The notes: a model not told the origin generated them from the letters alone. Counted from the first letter of the stretch, positions 12,072-25,800 are shown. The stretch is 64,000 nucleotides of DNA from Rhea pennata (GCF_028389875.1 NC_084663.1:205499876-205563875), one strand, 5' to 3'. Translations and numbers: made by a program.

Positions 12072-13706
12072 GGCACAAGCAAATCAGGAGAACATCAATG
12101 ACTACCTCCTGATACAAGTGACAGAGGAGCCAACAGGAGAGGTGCTCCTCTGGATCTTGTACTGACAAACCAGGAAGGACTGGTTGGAGATGTGAAGCTG
12201 GGGGGCAGCCTTGACTGCAGTGACCACAAAATGGTGCGGTTCGGGATCCTGCAAGGAGGAAGCAGGGCGAGAGGCAGAATCACAACCGTAGACTTCAAGA
12301 GAGCAGAGTTTGGCCTCTTCAGGGACCTGCATGGAAGAATCCCATGGGACACGTCCCTAGAAGGAAGGGGGATCCAGAAAGCTGGCTGATATTCAAGGAT
12401 CACCTCTTCCAGGCTCAAGAGCAGTGTATCGCAATGAGCAAGATTTTGAGCAAAGGGGGCAGAAAGCCTGCACTGAGGAGCAGAGAGCTCAAGGCAAAAC
12501 TCAGACAGAAGCAGGAAGAGTACAGAAGATGGAAGCAGGGACAGGCACTTGGGACAAATATAGGGACGTTGTCTGAGTATGCAAGGATGGAACTTGGAGG
12601 GCCAAAGCTCATCTGGAGTTTAATCTGGCAAGGGATGTCAAGGACAGCAAGAAGGGCTTCTGTAAATACATCAGCAGCAAAAGGAAGAGGAGGGGAAATG
12701 TTGGCCTGCTGCTGAACGGGGCAGGAGCCCTGGTGACAAAAGATATACAAAAGGGAGAGTTACTGAATGCCTTCTTGGCTTCGTTCTTTTCTGCTAAGAC
12801 CAGCCCTCAGGAATCCCAGGCCCTGGAGACCAGAGAGAAAGTCTGGAGAAAGGAAGACTTTCCCTGGGTGGAGGAGTGTTGGGTTAGAGCTCATGTAGGA
12901 AAACCCGACATCCACAAGCCCGCGGGCCCTGATGGAATGCACCCACAAGTGCTGAGGGAGCTGGTGGACATCTTTACTCGACCACTCTCCATCATCTTTG
13001 AAAGGAGATGGAGAACAGGAAAGGTCTCCTGAAGACTGGAAGACGGCTAATGTCGCTCTGGTCTTCACAAAGGGTGAGTAAGAAGGAAGACCCCAAGAAC
13101 TAAAAGCCAGTCTGCCTCACCTCAATCACTGAAAAGGTGATGGGACAGCTCATCTTGGATGCCAATACAGGCTGTGGGCTGACCTGGGAGTCCTGCTGGA
13201 CTGATGAGGTCACATCTGGAGTGCCGTGTCCAGTTCTTGGCTCCCCAAAACAAGAGAGACACGGAGCTACTGCAGCAAGTCCAACTAAGGGCTTCTAAAA
13301 AGGGCTAAGGGAGTAGAGCATCCTCCTGTAAGGAAAGGCTGCAAGAGCTGGGCCTGTTTAGCCTGGAGAAAAGGAGGCTGAGGGCAAATCTTATCAATGT
13401 GTATAAGTATCTGAAGGGAGGATGTAAAGAGGATGGGGCCAGGCTCTTTTCAGTGGTGCCCTGTAACAGGACAAGGGGCAACAGGAACAAACTGAAACAC
13501 AGAAAGTTCTGTCTGAACATGAGGAAGAACTTCTTGACTTTGAAGATGACTGAGCACTGGAACAGGTTGCCCAGAGAGGCTGTGGAGTTTTCTTCCTTCA
13601 AGATACTCAAAAGCTATCTGGACACAATCCTGTGCAACATGCTCTATGTGACCATACAATCTCCAGAGGTCCTTTCCCACTTTGCTAGTTAGTGATTCTT
13701 TGATTC
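12072..13706 (+). mobile_element. CR1 LINE copy with a large internal deletion
   Basis: The copy starts in the end of the endonuclease domain (an 'EEPT...LDLVLTN-EGLVGDVK-GGSL-CSDH' reading across frames at 12110-12230). It runs through the linker ('KYISSKRK', 12665-12690) into the start of the reverse transcriptase ('KPAGPDGMHPQVLRELVDI', 12916-12975, and 'EDWK-ANV', 13032-13060). Near 13140-13200 the sequence jumps directly from 'kvMgQLILDa' to the later 'DLGVLLD' / 'HLECRVQFLAP' area, so the catalytic FADD core is missing. The 3' UTR follows normally and ends with a decayed ATTCTTTGATT tail. Stops and frameshifts are present throughout, and the copy is non-functional. Confidence 0.9.
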
Positions 13707-13765
13707 AAATGTCATACATGTTAGCTGCTCCTGGAGAAATGCTGATCTTTCTTTACCTCCCAGCT

Positions 13766-13818
13766 GAAAAAAAAAAAGAAAGAAAAAAAAGAAAAGAAAA
13801 AAGAAAAAAGAAAGGAAA
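13766..13818. repeat. A-rich purine microsatellite (AAAG/AAAAG)n
   Basis: The run contains only A and G, with irregular GAAAA, GAAA and GAAAAA units. It lies about 60 bp after the end of the preceding CR1. Confidence 0.85.
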
Positions 13819-16029
13819 CTAGGGACTGAATGTTAACCCTGAACCATAGTTTCATTTTCTCTTGGTCATGGAATACTGCAGTTGCATAACAGCCATAGAT
13901 TTCCAGGTGCTGATCTGGGACACAGCAAGCTACAGAAGTGTAAGTCAACTCAAACAAACAGAGTAACTTGGGTACAAAAATAGTATGGAAATCTCATCCA
14001 TACTGCCTATTTTTTAACTCATTTCAGGCTTTTCTGATTTTTTTTTAAGTTCTTGATGTTTTTGACTCTTGGGTTAAACATGTACTTTTATTGTCTATTT
14101 AAAATCACTTGTTATAATCTATTTTTTTTCTCACAATCCATTAAGAAGAATAATTCCTGCAAACCTAATTCAGATGAACCTCCATTCATGTCAGCAGGAA
14201 TGAAGCCAGCAGAAGTGGACACTAGCCTGCAAGTGGAGTGGAGAACTAAGTCTCTCACATATTGACATTTGAATTTCCTGTGACACTACCAGCCAAAGCC
14301 TGGGGTAATGTTTGATCTACTCAAACATGTGTTGATCTAGTGTAATGTTCAGTGATGTGTTACTAACAGAAGGTTTAACATAATGCTTCAAGCAAGTGCC
14401 AGCTGGATTTTCGATTTTTTTGAACATTACAGTTTAAAAACAGTGACACACTCCCTTGCTGTTATATCTCATGTTTTCAGATATCTGTTGGAAGTACTGC
14501 AGACATCATTGTAATGAAAAAGATGAGTGGTATATTTTAACTAGATCTGCAGTGCTTTAGGGACTCTGTGGCAAAAAAAGATGCTAGGGACAGGGAATCA
14601 AGACTAGATCTTTTACTTATGGAACATTTAGGTTATTTCTTTCTAGGAAAAATATGTTCTACGGAGTTATTTAAAATGTTTGATGAGTATAATTACTCTA
14701 TACTATGTCTGAGGGAAATTCTGTAACATCTTTGGGAGTGCTCTGTGCAGAGCAGAAGGGGAATATTTATTGTGGGAGTTATGTTTCTATTGCGTATCTA
14801 CCCACAGACTCCGGGAGAGTATTTCATAAGATATTCTAACCTAGGCAGTCTGAAAGTTAGAAACCTGTCGTCCTGCTATTTTTCACATCAAAATATAGAA
14901 TTCAGACTGAGCAGGCTCAGGACATAGTCATCTGCTTTCTGGATAACAGCACTAACCTGTTATGCAGAAGATGAGAAGAAATATTTCTCATTTTAAGATA
15001 ATACAAATAACATCACTTTGGGATATTTCAGGGACAATACTCTATACACCCCTTCCTTATTCAAGTTGTGCTCCAGTGCCAAGAGTACAAAATTCACAGG
15101 ACTAGAATCCCAGAAAGTCAAAAGTAGCTTGAGATTGCAGTTTAGTGACTAGCAGACTGCTGGATCAGGGGAGACTTGTGGTCTTGACCCCAGGCTCAGG
15201 ATTATAGTTTTATGAACTGGAGGTAGAACACAAACCCACAGGAGCAAATCTTAGGCCAGAAGCTGTAGTTCTCAGGTGTTGAAATAGTCTTACTAAAAGA
15301 AGCACATTAAGTTGCAATATTGATGAATATTTTTTCTAAGATCATGATTTTAGCATGCCTATCAGTTAGATGTGAATGTAACCCAGTGAGCAAAGCCTCA
15401 GGCTCTGTTCTCAGACTTATTCTTCCACTAAATACGGGGGCATAGGTACTTGCTGTAAGTTTACTGCTATAAATTCCATAATCCATAAATTCCATAAGTA
15501 GGTTTAAAAAATCTTTCTAATGTTGTGTTGTTAAAAACCCAGTAAAGACTCAAGATTTGTAACCTCTTGGTATATAGTTTTGTTCAGCTGTGGCTTCCTC
15601 TGCTGTAATAATTCAGAATAAATAGGGAGTATGATGACTCTCTATTGCCACCTAGTGCACCAGCCAAAACAGAGACCATCTAACACTGTAGAAGGCAAAA
15701 ACAAATGGTTTGTTCATCCAGAGCAAAAGTCTGGTTGTTATTCAGTTAGTATGTTGATAGGGGTGATAAGACTTTTTCTGGGTTCCTGAGACTGGCACAT
15801 TCCTGGTACTAAGTGAGGAGTTTTGTTTGTTTGTTTTTAAGAGGAAGAATGAGTGGAAGAAGAGACCAGACAGTCTTCCAGAAAATTGACTGTTGCCAAA
15901 TGGTTAGGACACTTTCATGGTAGTAGACCCTTTTTAAGACCTTGCTTGGAAAAGGGACTGTGTCTCCCATAGTCCCAAGAGACAGTCCTACTCACCGGCC
16001 CAGCTGCTCGTCTGGGATTAGCCTGTGTC
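13819..16029. other. Intronic sequence, no gene seen
   Basis: This is AT-rich DNA without recognisable exons. Short frames do not resemble any family. Confidence 0.45.
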
Positions 16030-16200
16030 AAGAATTTCATCCTGGAACCAGAACACATGGGTTATCACTTATGTTGTAGAGTGCTCTTTGTCTATCTTAA
16101 AAAAAAAATCTTTCTCATCAATTTACAGGTGAGAAATTGAGACAGATAGGTGCAAAGACTCTTCCAAGGAACAGTTTTAGAAGAGCACCTAAGATTCATG
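16030..16200 (+). mobile_element. MIR-like SINE relic
   Basis: The 'catcctggaaccagaacaca' then 'tgggttatcac' block resembles the anticodon-to-TψC part of a tRNA-derived MIR head. It is followed by the conserved core pattern 'tttacaggtgagaaattgag', 'acagataggtgcaaagactc' and 'ttccaagg' (MIR core: 'acagatgaggaaactgaggc', then 'gacttgcccaagg'). The order and spacing fit. MIR elements spread before the amniote radiation, so strong divergence is expected. Confidence 0.65.
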
Positions 16201-19200
16201 AATATTGCTTTTTTATTCTAAGTAATACCTACCTCTGTTAGGCACATCCTGCAAAAAATGACAATACCTATCCAGTTCACTGCTCCAAAATGGCACCATA
16301 GAAGGGTACTGGTATTGAGAGACTACTCAATGTCTGCTCTATGAGACCAGCTATATGCTTGGTCTGAACCAATGGAACTGTTTTTGTGATGAGTACATAC
16401 TGTACTCAGTATGTTTCAGCAACACTAGTCAGAAGCATAACTTCTTCTGGGGCTCCCAATGTTGTGCAGATTTAAGCTGTGTAATGCAGCTTCTTCATTC
16501 AGATCCTGACCCATTCCTTCACTGCACAACCAGCCTATTTTTGTTGGCAGAACATATGAAGGAGCAACAACCTTGTTCTGTATCTCTATCTACTTGCAAT
16601 CTTTGTGCAGCAGTCTTGGTAATGAAGATCTCTTACACTGATGCCTCCACACTGAAGTCAGAATCTTGCCTCCAGGGTAATCTAGCATACTCTAAGGCCC
16701 CTGCTATTGCTGAGAAAATCTCTATATCTAGGGATATCTAGTCCCCTGACTGTTGCTTTTCATGTATTTGAAGGGACTGAAGGGAAGACTTTTACTCTGA
16801 GAGTTTCCCACTGTGGGCACCACTGATGCCCCACCTTAAAAGTCTCCAGTTGCTGGAGGCTTTGTATGATCACCAGATAACAGTGTTTTTTTCACTTGTT
16901 CATGAAAAAAGTCATGCTTTCTGTATCTGTCAGTATATATCTCCTTAATTTTCTTTCACACAAAGTAGGAACAGCTGTTGATTGTTTCAACCAAGGAAGA
17001 GTAAGAAACCTACATGGACTGCAAGTATGAAAACTCATTTACTGCTGACAAAGAGGCTAATATGACAAGTTGTAAAGCACTACAGGTGCAATTTAGTCAG
17101 ACCCTATGAATAGTCAGGACCTATTTTTGTTAGTAGCATATATATTTTTCAGTCTCCCAAAACTATATTGCATTCTGTATACAAAAGTGAAATATGTACC
17201 ATTTTGAAGGATGATATTTTGTTACGAAGAAAGAAAAACTGAAAATTGAATCAAAGCAACTGCAACAGGATTTTGGAAGCAAATAAAGTAGTAACTTTAA
17301 TAAAAATGCTGGACAAAACTTTACTCTGTCCTGGCAGATATTAATTTGTATTGTGTGAAAAGCTAATTCTTCTTCTATTACTTTTACAAGAACTCTTAGG
17401 CACATTAAATACATCACAACTGTCCTTGCTACTTTCTTTAGCCTGAATTCATGTCAAATGAAATTATGTTTTTTTTCCTCTCTCTCTCTCTACAGCAACA
17501 AAAAGTGTTCAGGTCCTTAGGATAACTGCAATCTTCTACCTTCTTTCAGAAAGGAGGACAGGATACTGAAGAAAGAAAATACTTTTGTGAAAACAAACTT
17601 CATGCTTTGTTTTGTTTACCTGGTTGGTTTTGTGCTTTTTGCTAATATTCACCAGTATTTTAGTTTCATTCAAAAAACAAAATAGAAGAGATATTCAGAA
17701 TATTCAGAAAATGTGTCAAGTGAATAGGAAGGACAACTACATTTTGTTAACTATGGGACATACTTAGCAGCAGTTAGCCAAGAGTTTTGGCTAGCTATGA
17801 TAAAGTGCATCTTGTAGCTTTGTCTTGTAGATCCTCAGTAGCTCTACTAGGGTTCTGACATACATAACAGTGGAATTAATTCACCTGATGACACTCAATA
17901 TGCCTACATGAATATAAGCTTCAAGTTACCCAGGTCTTCAAGGCTTTCTTGTCTTTTTCAAGTAGTGCACTACATTAGGCTATACATGAATTAAGTAGCA
18001 AAATAGTAGTCTTAGTGTTGAAACCTGATATTTCCATTGCATATGTACAGTAACAGCTCTCTGAATTAATCTAGTAGGCAGCAAATATATCGCAAAATTC
18101 CAAGATATGAAAAATAGCAAGCGTTACTGGGGTTCCTGCAAACTTTTACTAAAATTGTTTTTGTAATGATAGTTCACTGACAAATGCCCTACTTCCTTGT
18201 CAATTACAATTCTTTCCTTTTCTCTGGTCTCAGATACTCATTTAATCTGGATATAACAGAAGTCATCTACCTGACCTTTTATTAACCTGTAAAACCCAGA
18301 ATACTCAGACGAACATGACGGTCCAAATTAAAAATGAATGGCATATTTGCAAGTCTCAAAAAAAATCAAGTCCTCTTTCTCTCTATTTTTGAGTAGAGAT
18401 TTAATAATGAATGAATAGATGAACCTAACATGGATATGACTCCATTACTTCCATAAACTTTCCTTCAGAACTTTTGGTGCACTGTGAAGTATTGCAATAT
18501 TTAGAATGGAAGCACTTTTTCAGATTAAAAAAAGAAGTGTATGTGATGCATTATTCACATTTTCCTATTGAGTTTGTTTTCAGGCTAGTTCTCACAGATT
18601 AGGCTGATGTTTTTCCTAGTCACTTGGATAAATTTGGAAGGCTCTATCAGAACATGAGGCATAAAATGTTGCCTGACTCATGTCCTAAACAGTGATTATG
18701 TCTTAAACCATTTATTGCATCTCTTTCCTTCAAAAATCTACAAAGTACAAAACAGTGTGAAGAAGAATATTGGAGCATGTTGTTATCGCTCACTTATCAT
18801 TGGCTAGCTTATCCTCATACACTGATTTTAAAAATGGCAGTGTCACTAGTCTGCTTAATAGATTGGTCAGAAATAAAGTGAATTATCCAATGGCAAGTTG
18901 AGACCAGGAATCAAGGTTTGGTTAGTACACAGTTGCCAAGACTATCGTAGAAGCTCTCTGATTTCTATTTATTGTGATTGTACTTGAATAACCAGAGTTT
19001 GTGTTTTTTAGCTCTTCATTTTGGTACCTACAGTCATAATGAAAGGAAAGCAGTCCATTGATGAGAATCCATTCTGCAAACTGTGATGCTTTGCTGTTTC
19101 TTTTTATGGGGTTAAATCCTACTTTAATTAAACTAGAACTCCCTTTTAAAGACATCAAGTGATTATCCTGAATGAGGACTTCCAGATTTGATTTATCCAT

Positions 19201-19644
19201 TTAAACAGAACAGACTATTTTGGCCTGCACTAAAAATGTGATGTCCTTTTCTGTAAATAAAGATATGTAAGTAGTAATTTACATAGTGATTTGGTCAACA
19301 GCTCTAGAGGGCTCCAGAAGATTGATTTACAGCAGTGACAAATAAACAACTAAAAGCAAGTACATTCAAAGCATACACATGCAAAGCACAGCTGCAAAAA
19401 GAAATTAAAGATATAACAGTTATTGCTGCTACATACTTTAACGGGTTCCTGTGTTAAATTCCCTGACAGTGGGGGATCTAAGACAGTACTGGAATTCTAT
19501 AAAATGAGGATGGATACACTAAAATAACAAAGCATCTGGGAGTATTTAATATTGGGAACATTCAGGCTTACAAGTTTCTAGTTCTTCTAGGTAGTCTTTT
19601 GGAGTCCCATCATTATGGTTCTCTCTCTCTTGTTTTTCTGCCAA
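16201..19644. other. Intronic sequence, no gene seen
   Basis: A (CT)n-rich run at about 17476-17492 is the only simple repeat noted. The 128-codon frame at 16355-16741 has no identifiable motif and no flanking splice context that I would trust. Confidence 0.45.
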
Positions 19645-21901
19645 CTTGGACCTTGTCCTAACCAACAAACAAGGACTGGTTGGAGATGTGAAGGTTGGGG
19701 GCACCCTTGGCTGCAGTGACCACAACATGATGGAGTTCAGGATCCTGCAAGGAGGAAGCAAGGCAATAAGTAGAATTGCAACCCTGGCCTTCAGGAGAGT
19801 GAACTTTGGCCTCTTCAGCAGCCTGCTTGAAGGAATCCCATGGGTTAAGGCCCTAAAAGGAAAGGGAGTCCAAGAGAGCTGACTAATGTTCAAGAATCAC
19901 TTCCTTCAAGCTCAAGAACAGTGCATCCCAAGGAGAAGGAAGTCCAGCAAAGGGGGCAGAATGAACAAGGAGCTCTTGGTAAAGCTCAGACGGAAGAAGA
20001 CAGTACATAGAATAGTATATAGAAGAGGGGACTGGCCACTTGGGAGGAATACAAAAATGTGGTCAGAGTATGCAGGAATGTGATCAGGAAGGCTAAGGCC
20101 CATTGGAATTAAATCTGGCAAAGGGTGTCAAGGACAACAAGATGTTCTTCAAATACATCAGTAATGAGAGGAAGACTAAGGAGAATGTGGCCCAATGATG
20201 AAAGGGGTGGAGACTCCGGTGACGAAGGATACAGAGAAGGCAGAATTACTGAATGCCTTCTTTGCTTCAGGCTTCACTGCTAAGGGCAGCCCTCAAGAAT
20301 CCTGCAGCCTGGAGATGTGAGGGAAAGCCTGGAGAAAGAAAGACTTACCTTTCGCTGAGAAGGCAAACCTGACATCCACAAATCCATGGACCAGGATGGG
20401 ATACACCCATGAGTGCTGAGGGAGCTGGCAGATATTGTTGCCAGGCCAGCCTCTTTCATCTTTGAAAGGTCCTGGAGAACTGGAGAGGTGTCTGAGGACT
20501 GGAAGAAAGCTAATGTCACTCCAGTCTTCCAAAGGGACAACAAGGACGACCCAGGCAACTACAAGCCGGTCAGTCTTACCACCATCCCTGCAAAGGTGAT
20601 GGAACAGCTCATTCTGGATGTCATCTCCAGACATATGGAGGAAAAGAAGGTGATCAGGAGTAGCCAGTACAGATTCACCAAGGGGAAATCCTGCTTAACC
20701 AATCTGATAGCCTTCTCTGATGGAATATCTGGCAAATGAGGGGAGAGAGCAGTAGATGTTGTCTACCTTGGCTTCAGCAAGGCTTCGACAGTGTCTTCCA
20801 TGACAACCTCCTTGGCAAGCTCAGGAGGTGTGGGTTAGACGAGTGGACAGTGAGGTGGATTGAGAACTGGACTGAAAGGCAAAGCTCAGAGGGTCATCAT
20901 CAGTGGCGTGGAGTCTAGTTGGAGGCCTGTAGCTAGTGGCATTCCCCAGGGGGTCAGTACTGGGTCCAGTCTTGTTCAACTTCTTCATCAATGACAGAGC
21001 GCCTCCTCAGCAAGTTTGCTGATGATCCCAAGCTGCGAGCAGTGGCTGACACACCACAGGGTTGTGCTGCCATTCAGAGAGACCTGGACAGGGTGGAGAG
21101 CTTGGTAGAGAAGAACCTCCTGAGGTTCAACAAGTGCAAGTGCAGGGTCTTGCACCTAGGGAAAAATAATCCCATGCACCAGTACAGGGTGGGGGCTGAC
21201 CCTCTGGAGAGCAGCTCTGCAGAGAAGGACCTGGGAGTGCTGGTGGATGACAGGTTGTCCATGAGCCAGCAATGTGCCCTTGTGTCCAAGAAAGCCAATA
21301 GTATCCCTGGGTGCATTAGGGAGAGTGTTGCCAGCATGTGGAGGGAGGTGGTCCTGCCCCTCTACTCAGCCCTGGGGAGGCCTCATCTGGAGGACTGTCT
21401 GAGTTCCCCAGTACAAGAGAGACATGGAGCTACTGGGGACAGTCCAGAGTAGGGCTAGTAAGATGATCAGAGGACTGGAGCATTTGTCTTATCAGAAAAA
21501 GCAGCGAGAGCTAGGGCTATTTAGTCTGGGGAAGAGAAGACTGAGGGGGGATCTTGTCAATGTCTACAAATATCTTAAGGGAGGGAGTCAAGAGGATGGG
21601 GCTGAACTCTTCAATGGTGCCAAGCGACAGGACAAGAGGCAACAGGCACAAACTGAAACACAGCAAGTTCCACCTGAATGTGAGGAAGAACTTCTTTACT
21701 GTGAGAGTGACAGAGCACTGGAACAGGTTGTCCAGAGAATTTGTGGAGTCTCCTTCTCTGGAGATATTCAGAACCCGTCTGGATGCAACCCTAAGATGCT
21801 CTAGGTGCCCCTGCTTGAGCCAGGGGTTGGACTAGATGATCTCCAGAGATCCTTTCCAGCCTCAACCATTCTGTGATTCTGTGATTCTGTGATTCTGTGA
21901 T
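19645..21901 (+). mobile_element. CR1 LINE copy, 5' truncated, with decayed reverse transcriptase
   Basis: It opens abruptly in the endonuclease C-terminus ('LDLVLTNKQGLVGDVKVGGT', 19648 on) after unrelated sequence, the normal 5' truncation. It continues through 'MLRELADIVARP...FERSWRTGEVSEDWKKANVTPVF' (20413-20530), the '[22 protein letters not shown]' area (20655-20720) and the catalytic FADD (tttgctgatgat, 21014-21025). The post-RT part ('[20 protein letters not shown]', '[19 protein letters not shown]') is also present. The 3' end is intact with four ATTCTGTG units at 21868-21899. Several frameshifts and stops break the protein. This is a relatively young copy by eye, but clearly inactive. 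Confidence 0.95.
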
Positions 21902-22422
21902 ACTTTTTCTTTCCTGTTTCCTATTTCACTGAAGAAGAAAATAATGACCATTGATGAAAACAGCCATTATAACCCTTCAGTGAGAAAAAGTCTTACTCTT
22001 TTTATGTACTTAGCTTTTGTAAGGTATCATCAGTTTTATACTACACATACATATGGAGTTGAATGTCTTTAGAAACTGTTGTCAGTCTGTGCCATCTGCT
22101 TCTTTTGGAAGCAAGGCTTTAAAGCAAAGTGCATTGACATGATTCATCTTATGATGATACACATAGGTTTGTAAACAGCATGTAAACAGAGGAGTAAATA
22201 AAATGCTATTATAGAAAATGAACGTGTATTTTCTTCTAAAGCATTGACTAGTTTGTGATTTAATTAGATCTGGAAAAAGTGTGTAATGATCATTTCCTGA
22301 ATTCGGGTCTTTCCTGAGAACCAGTAAAAGTCTTACAGGAGGACAAAAACTCTGTTTAGGCTGGGCCTGTGAGACATGATATCACTGACGTAGTTAAAGG
22401 AAGGGTGGTAGGTATAGGTATA

Positions 22423-22560
22423 CAATCATATAATCATTAGGTTGGAAGAGATCTCTGGAAATCACCTAGTCCACTTCTATTCAAGGAAGGGTCAGCAAAG
22501 CAGGTTGTTTAGGGCCATGTTCAGTGAGGTTTTGAATAAGTTCCAACAAGATGCCACTGA
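22423..22560 (-). mobile_element. CR1 3' fragment
   Basis: Read on the plus strand, 'caatcatataatcattaggttgg' leads into the aagagatctctgg / cacctagtccac block, then a 'gggtcagcaaagcaggttg' and 'ttagggccatgttcagtgag' stretch. This is the reverse complement of a CR1 3' end. It is short and stops where the purine tract begins. Confidence 0.8.
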
Positions 22561-22573
22561 TTTTTTATCAAAT

Positions 22574-22846
22574 GAGGGAAGGCAGGAAGACTGGAAGGCA
22601 GGGAAGGCAAGGGAAGGCAAGGGGAAGGGAAGGGGGGAGGAGAGGGGAGAGAAAAGAAGGAGAGAGGAGGGAGGAAGAGGAGAGAGGAAGAAAAGGAAGG
22701 GGAGAGGGGAGGAAAGGAAAGGGAAGAGGAAAAGAAGGGGAAGGGGAGAGGAGGAGAGGAAGGGGAGGGGAGGAGAGGGAGGGAAAGAAGGAAGGAAGGG
22801 AAGGAAGGAAGGAAAAGGAAGAAAAAAAGAAAGGAAGGGAAGAGGC
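22574..22846. repeat. Long purine tract, (GGAAG/GGGA)n-like
   Basis: About 270 nt of nearly uninterrupted A and G on the plus strand (a few C and T occur only in the first 45 nt), built of GGAAG, GGGGA, GAAAG and related units. It begins next to the 5'-truncated side of the preceding minus-strand CR1. The frames crossing it are Lys/Arg/Glu/Gly-rich (or Pro/Ser/Leu/Phe-rich on the other strand) simply because of composition, and are not genes. Confidence 0.95.
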
Positions 22847-25800
22847 AATGAACAAAGAATCAACAAGCAAACAAACAAACGACCTGCTTATTTTGATCCA
22901 TAAAACAGTTGTACATGGCAGATGGTTCTAAGCTCATCTGTGAACATAACAGCTAGTATTTTTGCAGTCACTTTATAGTTCTCATAAGCAGCCATTGTAG
23001 TTTGCCCTTCAGTAGAGTACTCTGTATTTTAGAAGCACAACAATCATTTTCTGCCACTGTATGTCAATAAGATACCTGGAACATGCCAGTGAACTATCTG
23101 ACTGCTGCTAACTATTCTGCTTTTAATTTTAGATTTTCTTTCCATCATGACCTCTAGCTTACAAAATACAGGCATATAAGGATACCAGTCTCCCATTAAT
23201 CAATTAATTGTTTCTTTACCTAATTGTAGGCCTTTCTATTTAACAGAGGGTTCATTAAATATAATGTTTTCTATCAGGTGACTATGTTGATGTAATTCCA
23301 ATTGTAAGAAAGTGTGCTGCTTTGTTTTCTCTTTCAGGAAATTACATTTCAATTAAGGGCTGGATTTGCTGATGCAGAACATTCCTGAGGGTTTACCTCC
23401 CAGCTGCTTTTAATAATAATGTGCACTGCAAATACAGAGTTCCACAAACACAAACTATTCTCTTGCTATCATTTATCAAAGCGCTATCCCTTGTTTAACA
23501 AAAGAAAAGACATGCAACCAGATGCACTGCTACTACCGCAAACATATCACCATGTTCACTTTATTTTCCTGTTTAGTCTTTTCGGAACTGGAGCAATAAT
23601 GGAAGGGAAAAATAGCTTTTGTAAGTAATAAGAGAAAGACCACATTAAAAGGCACATGAAATGTACTACCTTTTAAATTACTTATACAGTAAAAAAGTGA
23701 GCTTTTTGGAAAATGTTTCCTATTGCAATCTCAGAAATCAGAATGAGTGTCTATTCATTATTAAGCCAGTTCTGTTAATAGGGTTCTGCCAATTTATGTC
23801 AAGCAAAAATCTTTCTTCTTAAGATGTGTCTCTCTCAATGCAATACTTAATTATATGAATGCCAGTAACTAAGTTAAAATACAAGCTTTTTAAGAGCAAA
23901 CTATGTCATGCTGCAGCCTTACCTCAGTAGGGAATCAGAAGTGGTACCTTCTTGTGTCATCCTGCAATTTTTTTGGTTATTTGTCTTCCAGTCATTCAGT
24001 AAGTCAAACTTTGCTTAGGTTGTGGTAGAATTAATGGGATATCAATGAAAAGGACATTAAATTAATAATCCAGCTCACTTCTAGATCTAAAATGCAATAG
24101 CCAGGGATGGGACACTAATTAGAAATCTTTCACATTCTCATACTTTAAGGTTACCCACAGATAGGAAATTCTTTCTTATTACTAAACATTATGGAGTAGA
24201 CTTCTAGAAAAGCTGTGGGAGTCATTTCAACTTTTCAGCTAAGTCATTTTGGCCTCTATGGTGATGGCAGTGCTTGGGAGCAAAAGAAGGAATGCAATAG
24301 ATGCTTCTTTTAGGGTTCCCAATGTACTTCTCTCTCAGGCTTTTGCAAAAGATTTATATTTGCATTCCATGAGTGAGACCCAGGAAAGAGCACAGCATTT
24401 TACTCAAAACAGAATGCATGATCAACTTTGATGGAAGTACACATAGGACAGTGTGATTTGCTGGTTCCTATGGGAAAACTTCAAGAAAAGTCATCTCTCT
24501 GATTCAAAAGGTATTTGTATGAGAGGTATACAAGTATTGCTTGTGTAAGGAGATTCACATCTCCTTTTTGTGAATTTTAAATCTGTAGATAATGAGCTTA
24601 AGCAATTTTGCACATGATATAAAGTGGCGGGGCTGTGTTTTCTGAAGAGCTTGGCATCCAATAAGTTCCTTGGCTTGTGAATACTTTGGGAAATCTGTTT
24701 TTTTCACTTTATGTTTATCTAGAAGTGATTGTATGCCAATGTCTTTTGCAAAGCTCTCTATATTTGATATGTTGAGTAGCACCCAGCATTCTTTACAGCT
24801 CTTGGCTGAGTGAAAGATGCAGTGCTTAAGCCAGAACTTGGAATTGTCAATAGGCAGTCTAGATGAATGAGGCTAAAATTGCCCTCAGTGACAAGAAGAA
24901 TGGTTTCATTTCCAAACAGTGCAGTAGTACTGTGAAGATGGCTTATTATTTCAGAAGGGATTTGCTGAGATGCTTTTAAGAAAATAGAGGATTAACTATT
25001 TTTCACCCTAGAGCCAAAAAGGATGGTTCTTTATTTTTAAAGGATGACATGGAAGAAAGTACAAAAGGTGTGTTGAAGCTACATACTGTCTTAAATTTGT
25101 AGACTTAATCCCAGAAGCTTTGGCCGAGTAAAGATGGAAATTCCAACTAAGATGTTTTGTGAAGCTTTTTCTCCATAGCAATTCAAAGATTACACCTTGT
25201 GCACTCTAGTAACACCTGATTTCAAACAAGTTTGCTCAGATGCGGTCTTTTCCTCAGTATTTCCAAATGGGTGGACTAAGTATGACCTTGCTCAATGTAC
25301 TAGCTACCATGAGTGCCATTCTGAGGTTCCTAAATATACCCAGACAGAAATGAGGGAATCTGCATGAGGGCTGTGGACTTCATTTTCATGATCCTAGTCC
25401 TACTGATTCTGAATTATTTTAGATACAAAAGTTTCTCTGTAGTGTAATAAATGCTATATTCTACAGAATGTTATGTATTCCTTTAGCACACATATAATTT
25501 GGGCTTTAGAAAAGAGTTAAGTACATAACTTTATAACTTTATAACTTTATCTTAATATTCCTCCATCCTACTGGATATATCTTTCTCTTCAATAAAAATG
25601 AATGAATAAAAGCAATAGTGTGACAGATATCACCATTAATATTTAGAACGAGTCCTTTATGAATGATAGATTCTAAAATTTACTTTGTAATTATAATACT
25701 AATGGAAAAAATCATAGTATAATTAAGTGTGTGAACCTGCAGGTACTAAAATGATCACAGGGGATTATGGTAAAATCAGTTTGTTTATCCACCAGCATGA

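Noticed and set aside
15648..15657. CTCF-like site (ccacctagtg)
   Set aside because: Only a partial match to the core motif; expected by chance in 64 kb.
22442..22931. Long frames on both strands encoding Lys/Arg/Glu/Gly-rich or Pro/Ser/Leu-rich proteins
   Set aside because: They cover the purine tract; their length comes from the absence of T and C, not from coding.
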